DNA of 64,000 bases from Campylobacter concisus (GTDB lineage: Bacteria; Campylobacterota; Campylobacteria; Campylobacterales; Campylobacteraceae). The position numbers were made by a program, and so were the translations under genes. Positions within the stretch are counted from its first letter, which is position 1. The number at the start of each line of letters is the position of its first letter. A model generated the notes under the pieces. It had not been told where the DNA came from. It searched no databases and worked only from the letters and a program-made list of their open reading frames with translations. Positions 36,353 through 47,891 of this stretch are shown piece by piece. The DNA lies in contig NZ_CP049239.1 in the NCBI RefSeq assembly GCF_015679985.1, positions 868,001 through 932,000 of the forward strand, given 5' to 3'.

Positions 36353-38281
36353 GTGATAAACCTAAAAAACATCACCAAAAGCTTTAAGCTAGGCGATAAT
36401 GATATAGAGATCTTGCATGGTATAAATTTAGAGATAAAAAAGGGCGAGTTTATAGCTATCATCGGTCAGTCTGGCTCTGGCAAATCAACCCTGATGAACA
36501 TCCTTGGCTGCTTAGATAGCCCAAGTGGCGGACGGTACTTGCTAGATGGCAAAGATATATCAAAATTTGATAGCGATGCACTTGCTAAGCTTAGAAGGGA
36601 TAAATTTGGCTTTATCTTTCAAAGATATAACCTGCTTAGCACGATGAATGCCCTTGAAAACGTAGTACTGCCAAGCATCTACGCAGGGGCAAACAAGAGC
36701 GAGCGAGAGAAAAGAGCTTATGAGCTTCTTGACTCACTTGGACTTAGCGAAAAAGCGAAAAATTTACCAAATAAACTTTCAGGCGGACAGCAGCAAAGGG
36801 TCTCCATAGCAAGAGCGCTGATGAATGGTGGCGAGATCATTTTAGCAGACGAGCCTACAGGCGCACTTGATAGCAAAAGTGGTCTAAGGGTGATGGAAAT
36901 TTTAGTTGATCTTTATAAAAAAGGTCACACCATCATCATCGTCACGCACGACCCAAAAATCGCAGAGTATGCGAGTAGGGTGATAGAGATAAAAGATGGC
37001 AACATCGTAAGTGACAATGTAAAAAATAGCGAAATTTACGAGGCCACAAAGCAAACACAACCGGAAAAGAGTAAATTTACCTACTATAAAGACCAGCTAA
37101 TCGAGAGCTTTAAAATGTCAGTAAATGCGATGCTAACTCACAAGCTAAGATCACTTTTAACTATGCTTGGTATTATAATTGGCATCACCGCAGTCGTTAG
37201 TGTCGTAGCCCTTGGCAAAGGCTCGCAGGAGCAAATTTTAGCTGGCATCAGAAAGATCGGCACAAACACGATCGACATCATGCCGGGGAAAGGCTTTGGC
37301 GATATGCTTTCAGGCAGGGTAAAAACGCTCTCTATAAGTGACGCAAATATGCTCTCAAAACAGTCGTTTCTTGACTCAGTCACTCCAAATACAAGTACTT
37401 CAGGCGTACTAACGTATGAAAATATCTCCTTAACAGCGACATTAAAAGGTGGTGGAGTAGGGAGCTTTGATGTAAATGGACTAAAGCTGGAAAAAGGAAG
37501 AATTTACGATGAGGACGAGGTTTTAAACTCTGATTCAGTTACACTAATCGATCAAAACACTAAAAATAGCATCTTTAAAAGCGAAGATCCTATCGGCAAG
37601 ATTATTCTTTTTAACAAAAAGCCACTGCGCATTATTGGCGTTTTGCAAAAGGATGATTTTAAGATGGGCGACTCAAGCACGCTTAAAATTTACGCCCCTT
37701 ACACGACTGTGCTAAACAAGGTCACTGGAGATAAATTTATAAGCTCGGTCACAGCCAAAGTAAATGAGGGCGTCAATGCACAAATCGCCGAAAAAACACT
37801 AACCGAGCTTTTAGAGATAAAGCACGGCAAAAAAGACTTTTTTACAAGAAACTCAGACAGCATCAAGCAAACGATCGAAGAGACCGTCTCAACCATGAGC
37901 CTTCTCATCTCAAGCATCGCCGTCATCTCGCTCGTGGTTGGTGGCATAGGAGTGATGAACATCATGCTAGTCTCAGTCACTGAGCGCACCAAAGAGATAG
38001 GCATAAAAATGGCGATCGGAGCCAGGCAGAACAACATCATGCAGCAGTTTTTGATAGAGGCGGTACTACTTTGCCTTATCGGCGGAGCCATCGGCATCGT
38101 CTTGTCCTACGCGATCGGCTACATTTTCAACAACTTTTTAGATGGTTTTAGCATGATCTTTTCAAATGGCTCGGTCGTGCTTGCGCTTGTTACATCGATG
38201 TCCATTGGCATCATCTTTGGCTACATGCCCGCCAAAAATGCCTCAAAACTAAATCCAATAGATGCGCTTTCAAGGGAGTAA
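36353..38281 (+). CDS. macB: Macrolide export ATPase/permease MacB
   Basis: 642 residues: N-terminal ABC domain (Walker A GQSGSGKST, signature LSGGQQQRVSIARAL, Walker B ILADEPTGALDS), then a membrane segment near residue 275 (LLTMLGIIIGITAVVSVVAL), a large periplasmic domain, and three C-terminal segments, the FtsX/MacB fold. GTG start immediately after the macA stop, with AAGGAG in the macA end. Mechanotransmission type: ATP use drives the periplasmic adaptor. Confidence 0.95.
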   Translation: MINLKNITKSFKLGDNDIEILHGINLEIKKGEFIAIIGQSGSGKSTLMNILGCLDSPSGGRYLLDGKDISKFDSDALAKLRRDKFGFIFQRYNLLSTMNALENVVLPSIYAGANKSEREKRAYELLDSLGLSEKAKNLPNKLSGGQQQRVSIARALMNGGEIILADEPTGALDSKSGLRVMEILVDLYKKGHTIIIVTHDPKIAEYASRVIEIKDGNIVSDNVKNSEIYEATKQTQPEKSKFTYYKDQLIESFKMSVNAMLTHKLRSLLTMLGIIIGITAVVSVVALGKGSQEQILAGIRKIGTNTIDIMPGKGFGDMLSGRVKTLSISDANMLSKQSFLDSVTPNTSTSGVLTYENISLTATLKGGGVGSFDVNGLKLEKGRIYDEDEVLNSDSVTLIDQNTKNSIFKSEDPIGKIILFNKKPLRIIGVLQKDDFKMGDSSTLKIYAPYTTVLNKVTGDKFISSVTAKVNEGVNAQIAEKTLTELLEIKHGKKDFFTRNSDSIKQTIEETVSTMSLLISSIAVISLVVGGIGVMNIMLVSVTERTKEIGIKMAIGARQNNIMQQFLIEAVLLCLIGGAIGIVLSYAIGYIFNNFLDGFSMIFSNGSVVLALVTSMSIGIIFGYMPAKNASKLNPIDALSRE

Positions 38282-38282
38282 T

Positions 38283-39629
38283 ATGAAATTTCTAAGCTTA
38301 GCTTTAGTACTTGTTTTAAGTGGCTGCGCTGTTAAAAATATAGATGAAAACTACAAGCAAATTTTACTTGAAGATAACGCCAGTAAAGAGCTTGGTGTGG
38401 ATACTTCTTGGTGGAAAGAGTATCATCAAAGCTACCTTGATGAGCTTGTAGAGCTTGCGCTTAAAAACAACACCGACCTTGCAAAAGCTGCGATAAATGT
38501 AAATAAAGCGCTCGCTCAAGCTGGCGTTTTAGAAGCAAATTTGATTCCAAGCTTTAGCGCTGGCATCGAGGCGGAAAGTAGCAAAAATATAAAAGAGGGC
38601 GGCGCTTCTAGTAGAAGTTTTGGTTCAAGCATAGGGCTTAGCTATGAGCTTGATCTTTGGCAAAAGCTAGCAAATAGCAAAGACGCAGCGATGTTTGAGG
38701 CAAGAGCGACTAAATTTGATCTGGAAGCTAGCAAACTAAGCGTGATAAACTCCGTAACAGACGCCTATTTTCAGATTTTATATCTAAATGAGAGCATTAA
38801 AACTTATGAGCAAATTTTAGAAATTTATAATGAACTAAATAAGATAGTTGGGCTTAAATTTGAGCTTGGCAAAGAGGAGGCGCTAAGCTCAAAACAGATA
38901 AACTCACAGCTTTTAAGCGCTCAAAATAAGATAGAAAGCGCCAAAAAAGAGCTTGTGAGTGCTAAAAAAACGCTTAGGATTTTGCTAAATGAGAGGCCAG
39001 AATTTGAGCTTAAATTTGAAGACCTTATACTAAGTCCCGTTAAAAGAGTGGGCGTTGATCTAGATGTGCCAACAAGCACCATAGTAAACCGCCCTGATCT
39101 AAGAGCAGCCATTTACCGCATAGAAGAGGGCATCTTAAACTACAAAGTGAGCCAAAAGGAGTTCTATCCAAGCATCACGCTAGGAGCCAGCCTTAAAAGC
39201 AGCACCGACAAAAAAGAGGAAGCCTTTAGCCTTAAATTTCTAAATGGCAACATAGCTCTGAATTTACCATTTTTAAACTATCACAAGCTAAAGTCAAATT
39301 TAAAGGTTAGCGAGGTAAATTTTGAGCTTGCAAAGCTAAACTACATAAGCACTCTAAATAGCGCATTAAACGAGATAGACGCATTTTATAAAGGCTACCT
39401 AAACGACGAAGCGCTGCTTATAAACTATCAAGAGCAGATAAAAAACTATGAGGAAATTTCAAAAATTTACGAGCTAAAATATTCCTACGGTAAGGTAGAA
39501 CTAAAAGAATTTTTAGAGGCAAAAAATAGTGAGCTAGAAGCCAAAATAGGGCTATTAAAAGCAAAATACACGCTTTTACAAGACGAGCTAAATATCTACA
39601 AAGCTATGGCTGGCAAATTTAATAGGTAA
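38283..39629 (+). CDS. Outer-membrane efflux lipoprotein, TolC/NodT family
   Basis: 448 residues with lipobox LVLSGC (Cys15), then the duplicated outer-membrane efflux domain: coiled-coil halves with NKALAQAGVLEANLIPSFSAG and SYELDLWQKLANSKDAA. ATG one base after the macB stop. It completes a three-part MacA-MacB-OMP pump in one operon, with its own channel rather than a shared TolC. Confidence 0.93.
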   Translation: MKFLSLALVLVLSGCAVKNIDENYKQILLEDNASKELGVDTSWWKEYHQSYLDELVELALKNNTDLAKAAINVNKALAQAGVLEANLIPSFSAGIEAESSKNIKEGGASSRSFGSSIGLSYELDLWQKLANSKDAAMFEARATKFDLEASKLSVINSVTDAYFQILYLNESIKTYEQILEIYNELNKIVGLKFELGKEEALSSKQINSQLLSAQNKIESAKKELVSAKKTLRILLNERPEFELKFEDLILSPVKRVGVDLDVPTSTIVNRPDLRAAIYRIEEGILNYKVSQKEFYPSITLGASLKSSTDKKEEAFSLKFLNGNIALNLPFLNYHKLKSNLKVSEVNFELAKLNYISTLNSALNEIDAFYKGYLNDEALLINYQEQIKNYEEISKIYELKYSYGKVELKEFLEAKNSELEAKIGLLKAKYTLLQDELNIYKAMAGKFNR

Positions 39630-40126
39630 ATTTATAAGCTCGGCTTGGGACTATGAGGCAAATGCATGTAGCAGTGATGGCAAATTTAGCGCCAAATTTG
39701 AAGGCTGTGAGGTCGCTATGGGCGCTCCAACCCTTGGGCAAGCTACGACTTTTTATAAATAGCAAGCACTGTCTAAAATTAAAAAATGAGCCTTCAAACC
39801 ACGAAAAAAGACTATCAAATTTGGATCAAAATTTAGTCAAAGATGACATCACCCACCAAATTTTACTTAGCGAAAGAGCGACTGCTTGCTTTTTGTTTTC
39901 AGAGGACTCTAAATTTCTAGCTTTTTCTGAATGGACGGCAGATAAAATGCAGATCGTAAAGGTAGTGCACCTAGCCGATGTGAGCATAAAAACTGATAAT
40001 AGGCGCAAAAGAGTAGTGGAATTTCTCTCATTTGATGATGGCTTGCTTGAAATTTTAGACTCACCGATCTTTATGCCTAAAAACTACACACTGGATATCC
40101 GCACACTTTTTGACGATAAAATTTAA
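39622..40126 (+). pseudogene. Frameshifted conserved hypothetical gene
   Basis: In one frame (from about 39622) the DNA reads GKFISSAWDYEANACSSD then GKFSAKFEG...MGAPTLGQATTFYK and stops at a TAG near 39758; about 110 bases later another frame reads SEDSKFLAFSEWTADKMQ, VVHLADVSIK and ends DIRTLFDDKI at 40126. Both pieces resemble parts of one family in which such an SPN/DGKF start and DSKFLAxxxW block are joined. So one gene of about 165 codons has suffered one or more indels. The 157-codon frame from 39653 has a spurious N-terminus. Its beginning overlaps the end of the efflux gene. Confidence 0.6.
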
Positions 40127-40571
40127 TTCTTGAGCGAGCGCTTTATGTACATTTATTGCAGTTTTTGCAAGGTTAGTGCTCCGCGCTTAAAAGCAAGAAC
40201 CATAAACTCCAAAGATAGCTCTTGCTCACTTTTTCAAAATAGGGTAGATCAAATTTTAAGTTATATATAAGATAAATACAAATTTCACATTTTTTGAAAA
40301 GTGTAAAATTTAACTAATTTTCTTACAAATATTTTTATGTCAAATTTAATGGATAAATTATAATCATACAAAAGATAAAATCCAAAATAAACCTATAAAT
40401 CAACATTTAAATTCATATAAAAGAAAAAATAAAAAAATTAAAATAACAATTTGAAAATTATAGTTTTCAATACAAATATATAAAAAAGCTTGTATTTTAC
40501 CTTTTAACATATTCATATAAGTAGTATTATGCTTTTAAAATTATCTTTTTAAAATGAAAGTCGTATTTGAT
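40127..40571. other. Gene-free AT-rich stretch
   Basis: I see no supportable gene. The first about 110 bases have balanced composition and may be eroded coding DNA; the rest is extremely AT-rich with many TATAAT-like words that cannot be assigned to any gene, as the next gene runs towards it. Confidence 0.5.
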
Positions 40572-40612
40572 TTTTTGAAAACTTACAACATTTAGAAGTA
40601 AGTTTTCAAAAA
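40572..40612. repeat. Perfect 15-bp inverted repeat downstream of the YqeY gene
   Basis: TTTTTGAAAACTTAC (40572-40586) and GTAAGTTTTCAAAAA (40598-40612) around 11 bases. It could end the yqeY message, but the T/A tracts are inside the stem with T at the 5' side, the reverse of a usual terminator, so a protein-binding site or RNA stabiliser is equally possible. Confidence 0.55.
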
Positions 40613-40638
40613 TTAGAAGTTTTATAAGATTGTAGATT

Positions 40639-41070
40639 TTAAGCCAAAAGCTCTTTTGCGATCATACTTATGCGTTTTGCTTCAGCACTTGCTCCGATCT
40701 CATCTTTTGCCATTTTCATTACAGCACCTAAATTTTTGCCAGCTCTTTCAATAATCTTTTTTATTTTTTCTTTAAGCTCTTCATCACTTAGCTGTGCTGG
40801 CAAATATGCCTTAATAAGCTCAATCTCGCCCTGCTCTTTTTTAGCCAAATCCTCTCTAGCACCTTTTATATAAAGCTCAACCGAGTCAGCCCTCTTTTTG
40901 ATCTCCTTTTGAAGCAGTGGGAGTACCACTTCATCAGTCATTTCGATCCTTTGATCGACTTCAACTTGTTTAAGTGCTGCATTTAGCGTTCTTAAAGTAT
41001 CTCTTTTAAACTCATCTTTTGCCTTCATAGCCTCTTTTATATCAGCTAAAATTTGCTCTCTTATACTCAT
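40639..41070 (-). CDS. GatB/YqeY-domain protein
   Basis: 143 residues, all YqeY fold: KAKDEFKRDTLRTLNAALKQ, EIKKRADSVELYIKGAREDLA and AYLPAQLSDEEL, with LGAVMKMAKDEIGASAEAKR near the end. The domain is shared with the tRNA-binding tail of the GatB amidotransferase subunit; the stand-alone role is not settled. Start ATG with AAAGGAGAGGAAA. Confidence 0.9.
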   Translation of the reverse strand: MSIREQILADIKEAMKAKDEFKRDTLRTLNAALKQVEVDQRIEMTDEVVLPLLQKEIKKRADSVELYIKGAREDLAKKEQGEIELIKAYLPAQLSDEELKEKIKKIIERAGKNLGAVMKMAKDEIGASAEAKRISMIAKELLA

Positions 41071-41100
41071 TTCCTCTCCTTTAAATTTTTAAAATATTAA

Positions 41101-42003
41101 CTAAAAATTTGTGATAATTTCTTGAAATTTTCCTTGCATATAGGCCACCCCAACACCCTCTCTAAGCCCATCGTCAATAACTAAAAATTTTGCTTCTTGC
41201 CCACTTAAAAGCTCCTCTAAAAGCAAGGTTCCAGCGATGAGCGGATACTTTCTACTTCTTCCAACCGCTGTGTCAGCACTCTTATCGTCCATCTTTAAAA
41301 GCTCATCCATAAACCAAGCAAGATCGTCATTTTTAAGCTCATATCCGCTTACTTTTTTTGGATTATAGTTTTCGTAGTTAAGTCCTAGTCGTAGCGCTGC
41401 GATAGTAGTTGGTACGCCAGAAGTCAGCACGATAAATTTATTTTTTAAGCTATTTAAAAATTCTCTTGCATCTTTTGTATAAATTTTTGCGTTTTCTTGC
41501 ATTAAATCAAGCGTTTTAAATTTCTCAAAAAATGTAATAATGCCAAATTTAAAGCTCATAAAATTTCCATCTTTGCCGATCTCTGAGCTTGCCCCACCGA
41601 TGTCAATGACGCTAAAATTTTCATTTATTCCAAGCTTTTTAAAAGCATTTTGAACACCCAAAAATGTAAGTTTTGCTTCTGCTTTACCGCTGATGATATG
41701 AAAATTTATGCCAAATTTCTCTCTTATCTCGCTAAAAATTTCCTCACTATTTGACGCCACCCTAAAAGCCTCAGTTGCGACTGCTACGCATGTAAATTTA
41801 TCAAAATCAAATTTACTTTTAGCCTCCGATATCGCTTCAAAGAGCCTATTTTTAGACTCATCTGCTATCTTGCCACTTTCATTTAGCCCTCTAGCAGCTC
41901 CAACTATCTTTTCATAAATTTGCTCATTACTAAAGCCATTTTGTTCTTTTTTGACAAGCGCTACGCGAAATGTGTTTGAGCCAAGATCGATCGCTATAAC
42001 CAA
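41101..42003 (-). CDS. Ppx/GppA exopolyphosphatase-family protein
   Basis: 300 residues, actin-like ATPase fold: AIDLGSNTFRVAL phosphate loop (4-16), VAVATEAFRVASN (about 88-100), FSVIDIGGASSEIGKD (about 143-158) and VLTSGVPTTIAAL. Family members degrade polyphosphate or pppGpp; which applies here cannot be told. TTG start (42003-42001) behind AAGGAT. Divergent from a phosphate carrier, which fits a phosphate role. Confidence 0.88.
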   Translation of the reverse strand: MVIAIDLGSNTFRVALVKKEQNGFSNEQIYEKIVGAARGLNESGKIADESKNRLFEAISEAKSKFDFDKFTCVAVATEAFRVASNSEEIFSEIREKFGINFHIISGKAEAKLTFLGVQNAFKKLGINENFSVIDIGGASSEIGKDGNFMSFKFGIITFFEKFKTLDLMQENAKIYTKDAREFLNSLKNKFIVLTSGVPTTIAALRLGLNYENYNPKKVSGYELKNDDLAWFMDELLKMDDKSADTAVGRSRKYPLIAGTLLLEELLSGQEAKFLVIDDGLREGVGVAYMQGKFQEIITNF

Positions 42004-42097
42004 AATTTATCCTTAAAAATTTTTGTAGATTCTAACATATGATAATTTAGTATCATTTAAAGTTGAAAAATTCTAAAAACTTTAATATTTTTCAAGA

Positions 42098-42103
42098 TAT
42101 AAT
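42098..42103 (+). promoter_or_regulatory. -10 box of the phosphate carrier gene
   Basis: TTTTTCAAGATATAATCCC: T-run then TATAAT, 30 bases before the TTG start with AAGGGGG. Confidence 0.55.
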
Positions 42104-42133
42104 CCCTATCAAAAACCTTATAAGGGGGCTTGA

Positions 42134-43672
42134 TTGCTTCGAGATAACTTATTGGCATTTGTTATTTTTGCAATTTGTAGCGTTGGATTTTTCGTTTGGG
42201 GCTATCAATACATTCCGACAAATAACTACTTTTTATTCTTGATCGCTGGCATGTTTGGTCTTTTTATGGCCTTTAATATCGGTGGAAATGACGTTGCAAA
42301 TAGCTTTGGCACAAGCGTTGGTGCTAAGACGCTAACACTTAAGCAAGCTCTCATCATCGCAGCTATTTTTGAGCTTAGCGGTGCGATATTTGCAGGATCA
42401 GAGGTTACAAATACGATTAGAAACGAGATCGTGAAATTTCCAAGCGATCTAAACCCAATGAAATTTGTCATCATTATGATCTCAGCCCTTCTTAGCTCTG
42501 GGCTTTGGCTATTTTACGCATCCAAAAAAGGTCTGCCGGTCTCAACCACCCACTCGATCGTTGGCGGCATCGTTGGTGCAGGACTTGCTATGGGTTTTAT
42601 GATAAAAGATCCAGAGCCATTTAGCATGGTCTCATGGAGCGAGATCGGTAGAATCGCCGTAAGTTGGGTCATTTCGCCACTGCTTGGCGGCGTGATGTCT
42701 TACATTATATTTGGCTATGTAAAAAGTAAAATTATCGAGCCAACACATGAACTTAAAATGAATCTAAAAGCTCTAAAAGCTGAGCGAAAAGCATATAAAG
42801 AAAGCTTCATAAAAGCACTAAAAACAAAGCCAGCTGAGGAGCAAATAGCCACTCTTTCAAAGATCGCAGTTATCGATGAGGACGAGATCGAAACCACTGA
42901 ATACAGCGAATATCGCTCAAAAATTCGCATCATGAAAGATAGCGAAAAAGAGATAGATACCTTTAAAGCGATGAAAAAGCACATCCCGATCATCGCTGGA
43001 TTTGCCGCAATGGTCATCTCATCAATGATGCTTTTTAAAGGGCTTGAACACATAAATTTAGCCTTTAGCATCATCCAAACTATCTGGATCATCTTTGTTA
43101 TCGGAGCACTAGCATATCTTGCAAGCCTTGCTATCATAAACGTCATGAGCAAAAACGATAGCGAAAAGAGTATTAATAGAATTTTCTCATGGTTTCAAAT
43201 TTTTACCGCTTCATCTTTTGCATTTTCACACGGCGCAAACGACATCGCAAACGCAGTTGGACCATTTGCAGCCGTACTTGACGTGCTAAAAACTGGCTCT
43301 ATAAACGAAAGCTCGCCCATACCAAGCATCGCAATGGTAACCTTTGGTATCTCGCTTGTCGTTGGACTTTGGTTTTTAGGCAAAGAGGTGATCACCACCA
43401 TCGGCTCAAAACTAGCTGAAATTTTACCGACAACTGGCTTTAGTGCTGAGCTTGCCTCAAGTATCGTCATACTTCTAGCTACAAAGCTTGGCATACCAGT
43501 TAGCTCGACTCATATTCTAATAGGTGCAGTTTTAGGTATCGGTATCGTAAATAAAAATGCAAACTGGAAAATGGTAAGACCAATCATTCTTGCTTGGCTC
43601 ATCACGCTTCCAGCAGCTGCTATCTCATCAGCTATATTTTATTTTGCCCTTGCTAAATTTTTAGGCGTTTAG
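42134..43672 (+). CDS. PiT-family inorganic phosphate transporter
   Basis: 512 residues, about 11 membrane segments in two repeats each with the PiT signature: GGNDVANSFGTSVGAKTLT (50-68) and SHGANDIANAVGP (about 367-379). Proton- or sodium-coupled phosphate uptake. A charged cytoplasmic region (about 195-285) separates the halves. TTG start (42134) with AAGGGGG. PitA-like, but sulphate or metal-phosphate complexes may also be carried. Confidence 0.93.
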   Translation: MLRDNLLAFVIFAICSVGFFVWGYQYIPTNNYFLFLIAGMFGLFMAFNIGGNDVANSFGTSVGAKTLTLKQALIIAAIFELSGAIFAGSEVTNTIRNEIVKFPSDLNPMKFVIIMISALLSSGLWLFYASKKGLPVSTTHSIVGGIVGAGLAMGFMIKDPEPFSMVSWSEIGRIAVSWVISPLLGGVMSYIIFGYVKSKIIEPTHELKMNLKALKAERKAYKESFIKALKTKPAEEQIATLSKIAVIDEDEIETTEYSEYRSKIRIMKDSEKEIDTFKAMKKHIPIIAGFAAMVISSMMLFKGLEHINLAFSIIQTIWIIFVIGALAYLASLAIINVMSKNDSEKSINRIFSWFQIFTASSFAFSHGANDIANAVGPFAAVLDVLKTGSINESSPIPSIAMVTFGISLVVGLWFLGKEVITTIGSKLAEILPTTGFSAELASSIVILLATKLGIPVSSTHILIGAVLGIGIVNKNANWKMVRPIILAWLITLPAAAISSAIFYFALAKFLGV

Positions 43673-43738
43673 TCATATTTTTAAATAGCTAAACCGCCCT
43701 ATTTTTTAGATAATTTTTGTATAAAATTTATATGAAGG

Positions 43739-43765
43739 CTTGGCAAGTTGATTCAACCTGCCAAG
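43739..43765 (-). terminator. Terminator hairpin of clpB
   Basis: Minus strand CTTGGCAGGTTG AAT CAACTTGCCAAG: 12 pairs with one G-U, 12 bases past the clpB stop. The U-rich tail is poor (CCTTCATATAAATTTT). Confidence 0.6.
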
Positions 43766-43776
43766 TAAATTTGAAG

Positions 43777-46350
<2,574 letters not shown>

Positions 46351-46382
46351 TAAATCTCCTTGGGTTATTTTATATGGTTGCC

Positions 46383-46411
46383 ATTATATAACTTTAGTCT
46401 TATATTGTCAA
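46383..46411 (-). promoter_or_regulatory. Consensus vegetative promoter of clpB
   Basis: Minus strand TTGACA (46411-46406), 17-base spacer, TATAAT (46388-46383), then 32 bases to the ATG. Exact -35 matches are uncommon in Campylobacter, whose promoters usually lack that element, so this is an unusually strong site that would need a repressor. Confidence 0.75.
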
Positions 46412-46412
46412 G
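46392..46412. promoter_or_regulatory. HAIR-like HspR operator at clpB
   Basis: CTTTAGT-N7-TGTCAAG compared with the HAIR consensus CTTGAGT-N7-ACTCAAG: 6 of 7 and 5 of 7 matches with exact spacing. It covers the -35 box and spacer of the clpB promoter, the right place for repression. Confidence 0.55.
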
Positions 46413-46569
46413 TATTTTTATAATGCTTGTCACTCTTTTTATTTAATTGCTAAAATTTGCTGTTATAAATTTGTATCAAAAACTATCCAAAAGCAAAAAT
46501 ATAAGCTTAAATTTATACTTTTTTTAGCCAAAAGCTAATAGAATTGAACCAAAAATTATAGGAGAAATT

Positions 46570-47874
46570 TTGAATAAATTTAGTAGATTTTTTGCACTAA
46601 AAATCACAGGTGCCTTGTTTATATCAAGCGTAGCAGTAAATGCACTTTTTGCAAAGAGTGAAGACGAAGCAAATGCGAAGCTTGAAGCACTTTCAAAGCT
46701 TACAAAAACAATTTCAACCGTTGAAAAATACTATGTTGATGACATTAAATTTAAAGAGATCATCGATAAAGCCATTGCTGGTTTAATGCAAAATTTAGAT
46801 GCTCACTCAAGCTTTTTAAATGAAAAAGCTTACAAAGATATGCAGGTGCAAACAAGTGGAGAATTTGGTGGCCTTGGCATAACAGTAGGCATTAAAGATA
46901 GCGCATTAACCGTTATCTCACCGATAGAAGATACCCCAGCTGATAAAGCAGGTATAAAATCGGGCGACATTATCTTAAGGATAGATGGGAACTCAACTAT
47001 TGGTACAACGATAGATGAGGCAGTAAATAAAATGCGCGGCAAGCCAAAAACTCCAATAACTATCACAATTTTGCGAAAAGGTGAGCAAAAACCATTTGAC
47101 GTAAAGATCATAAGAGATCTTATAAAAGTTGAGTCTGTCTATGCAAAAATGATAGAAAATGACAACATTCTTTATGTGCGTGTCACAAATTTTGACAAAA
47201 ATGTTGTTACAAAGGTAAAAGAAGCGATCAAAGAATATCCAAAAGCAAGTGGCATCATACTTGATCTTAGGAATAACCCTGGCGGACTTTTAAATCAAGC
47301 TGTTGATCTAGTTGATCTTTTTGTAGATAACGGCGTCATCGTCTCTCAAAAAGGTCGCGACGCATCTGAAAATGTAGAGTATAAAGCAAGTGCTAGTAAA
47401 ACTCTTTCAAAACTACCGCTTGTTGCACTAGTAAATGGCGGAAGTGCTAGTGCTAGCGAGATCGTAAGTGGCTCACTTCAAGATCATAAACGTGCTGTAA
47501 TAATCGGCGAAAATACCTTTGGCAAAGGAAGCGTCCAAGTGATCCTACCAATAGACGACACCGAAGCACTAAGACTAACCATCGCAAGATACTACTTGCC
47601 AAGTGGTAGAACTATCCAAGCAGTTGGCGTAACACCTGATGTAGTCGTGCATCCTGGCAAAGTGCCGCAAAGTGACGATAGTGCATTTAGCATCAAAGAG
47701 AGCGAGCTAAAAGCACACCTAAAAAGCGAGCTAAATAAGATAAATCCTACAAGCGAGGGCAATAAAACTGAAGCAAAAGATGATAAAAAGATAATCACGC
47801 AAAAAAAAGTTGATGAAGATATTCAATTAAAAACAGCAATTGATACGATCAAAATTTTAAAAATAAAACAATAA
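46570..47874 (+). CDS. ctp: Carboxyl-terminal processing protease (S41)
   Basis: 434-residue periplasmic Ser/Lys protease. Signal segment (about 8-29, ending NALFA), PDZ domain (about 95-175: GGLGITVGIKDS, DTPADKAGIKSGD), catalytic core with GGSASASEIVSGSLQ (Ser about 295) and GENTFGKGSVQ (Lys about 320). TTG start with GGAGAAA. First gene of a run also containing purCSQ, as in C. jejuni. Confidence 0.95.
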   Translation: MNKFSRFFALKITGALFISSVAVNALFAKSEDEANAKLEALSKLTKTISTVEKYYVDDIKFKEIIDKAIAGLMQNLDAHSSFLNEKAYKDMQVQTSGEFGGLGITVGIKDSALTVISPIEDTPADKAGIKSGDIILRIDGNSTIGTTIDEAVNKMRGKPKTPITITILRKGEQKPFDVKIIRDLIKVESVYAKMIENDNILYVRVTNFDKNVVTKVKEAIKEYPKASGIILDLRNNPGGLLNQAVDLVDLFVDNGVIVSQKGRDASENVEYKASASKTLSKLPLVALVNGGSASASEIVSGSLQDHKRAVIIGENTFGKGSVQVILPIDDTEALRLTIARYYLPSGRTIQAVGVTPDVVVHPGKVPQSDDSAFSIKESELKAHLKSELNKINPTSEGNKTEAKDDKKIITQKKVDEDIQLKTAIDTIKILKIKQ

Positions 47875-47891
47875 ATTAGAAGGAGATCTCC

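Noticed and set aside
39653-40126. Intact 157-codon gene
   Set aside because: Its N-terminal third is basic, low-quality sequence in the wrong frame; the real family-like N-terminus is in another frame.
42715-43152. Long open frames antisense to real genes (also 37699-38097, 58517-58999, 59282-59716)
   Set aside because: They mirror well-supported genes on the other strand, have no ribosome sites or family motifs, and are rich in Ser/Leu/Ile as shadows usually are.
43695-43738. Possible small ORF or terminator after the PiT gene
   Set aside because: No ribosome site, and no stem with a T run; I see nothing I can support.
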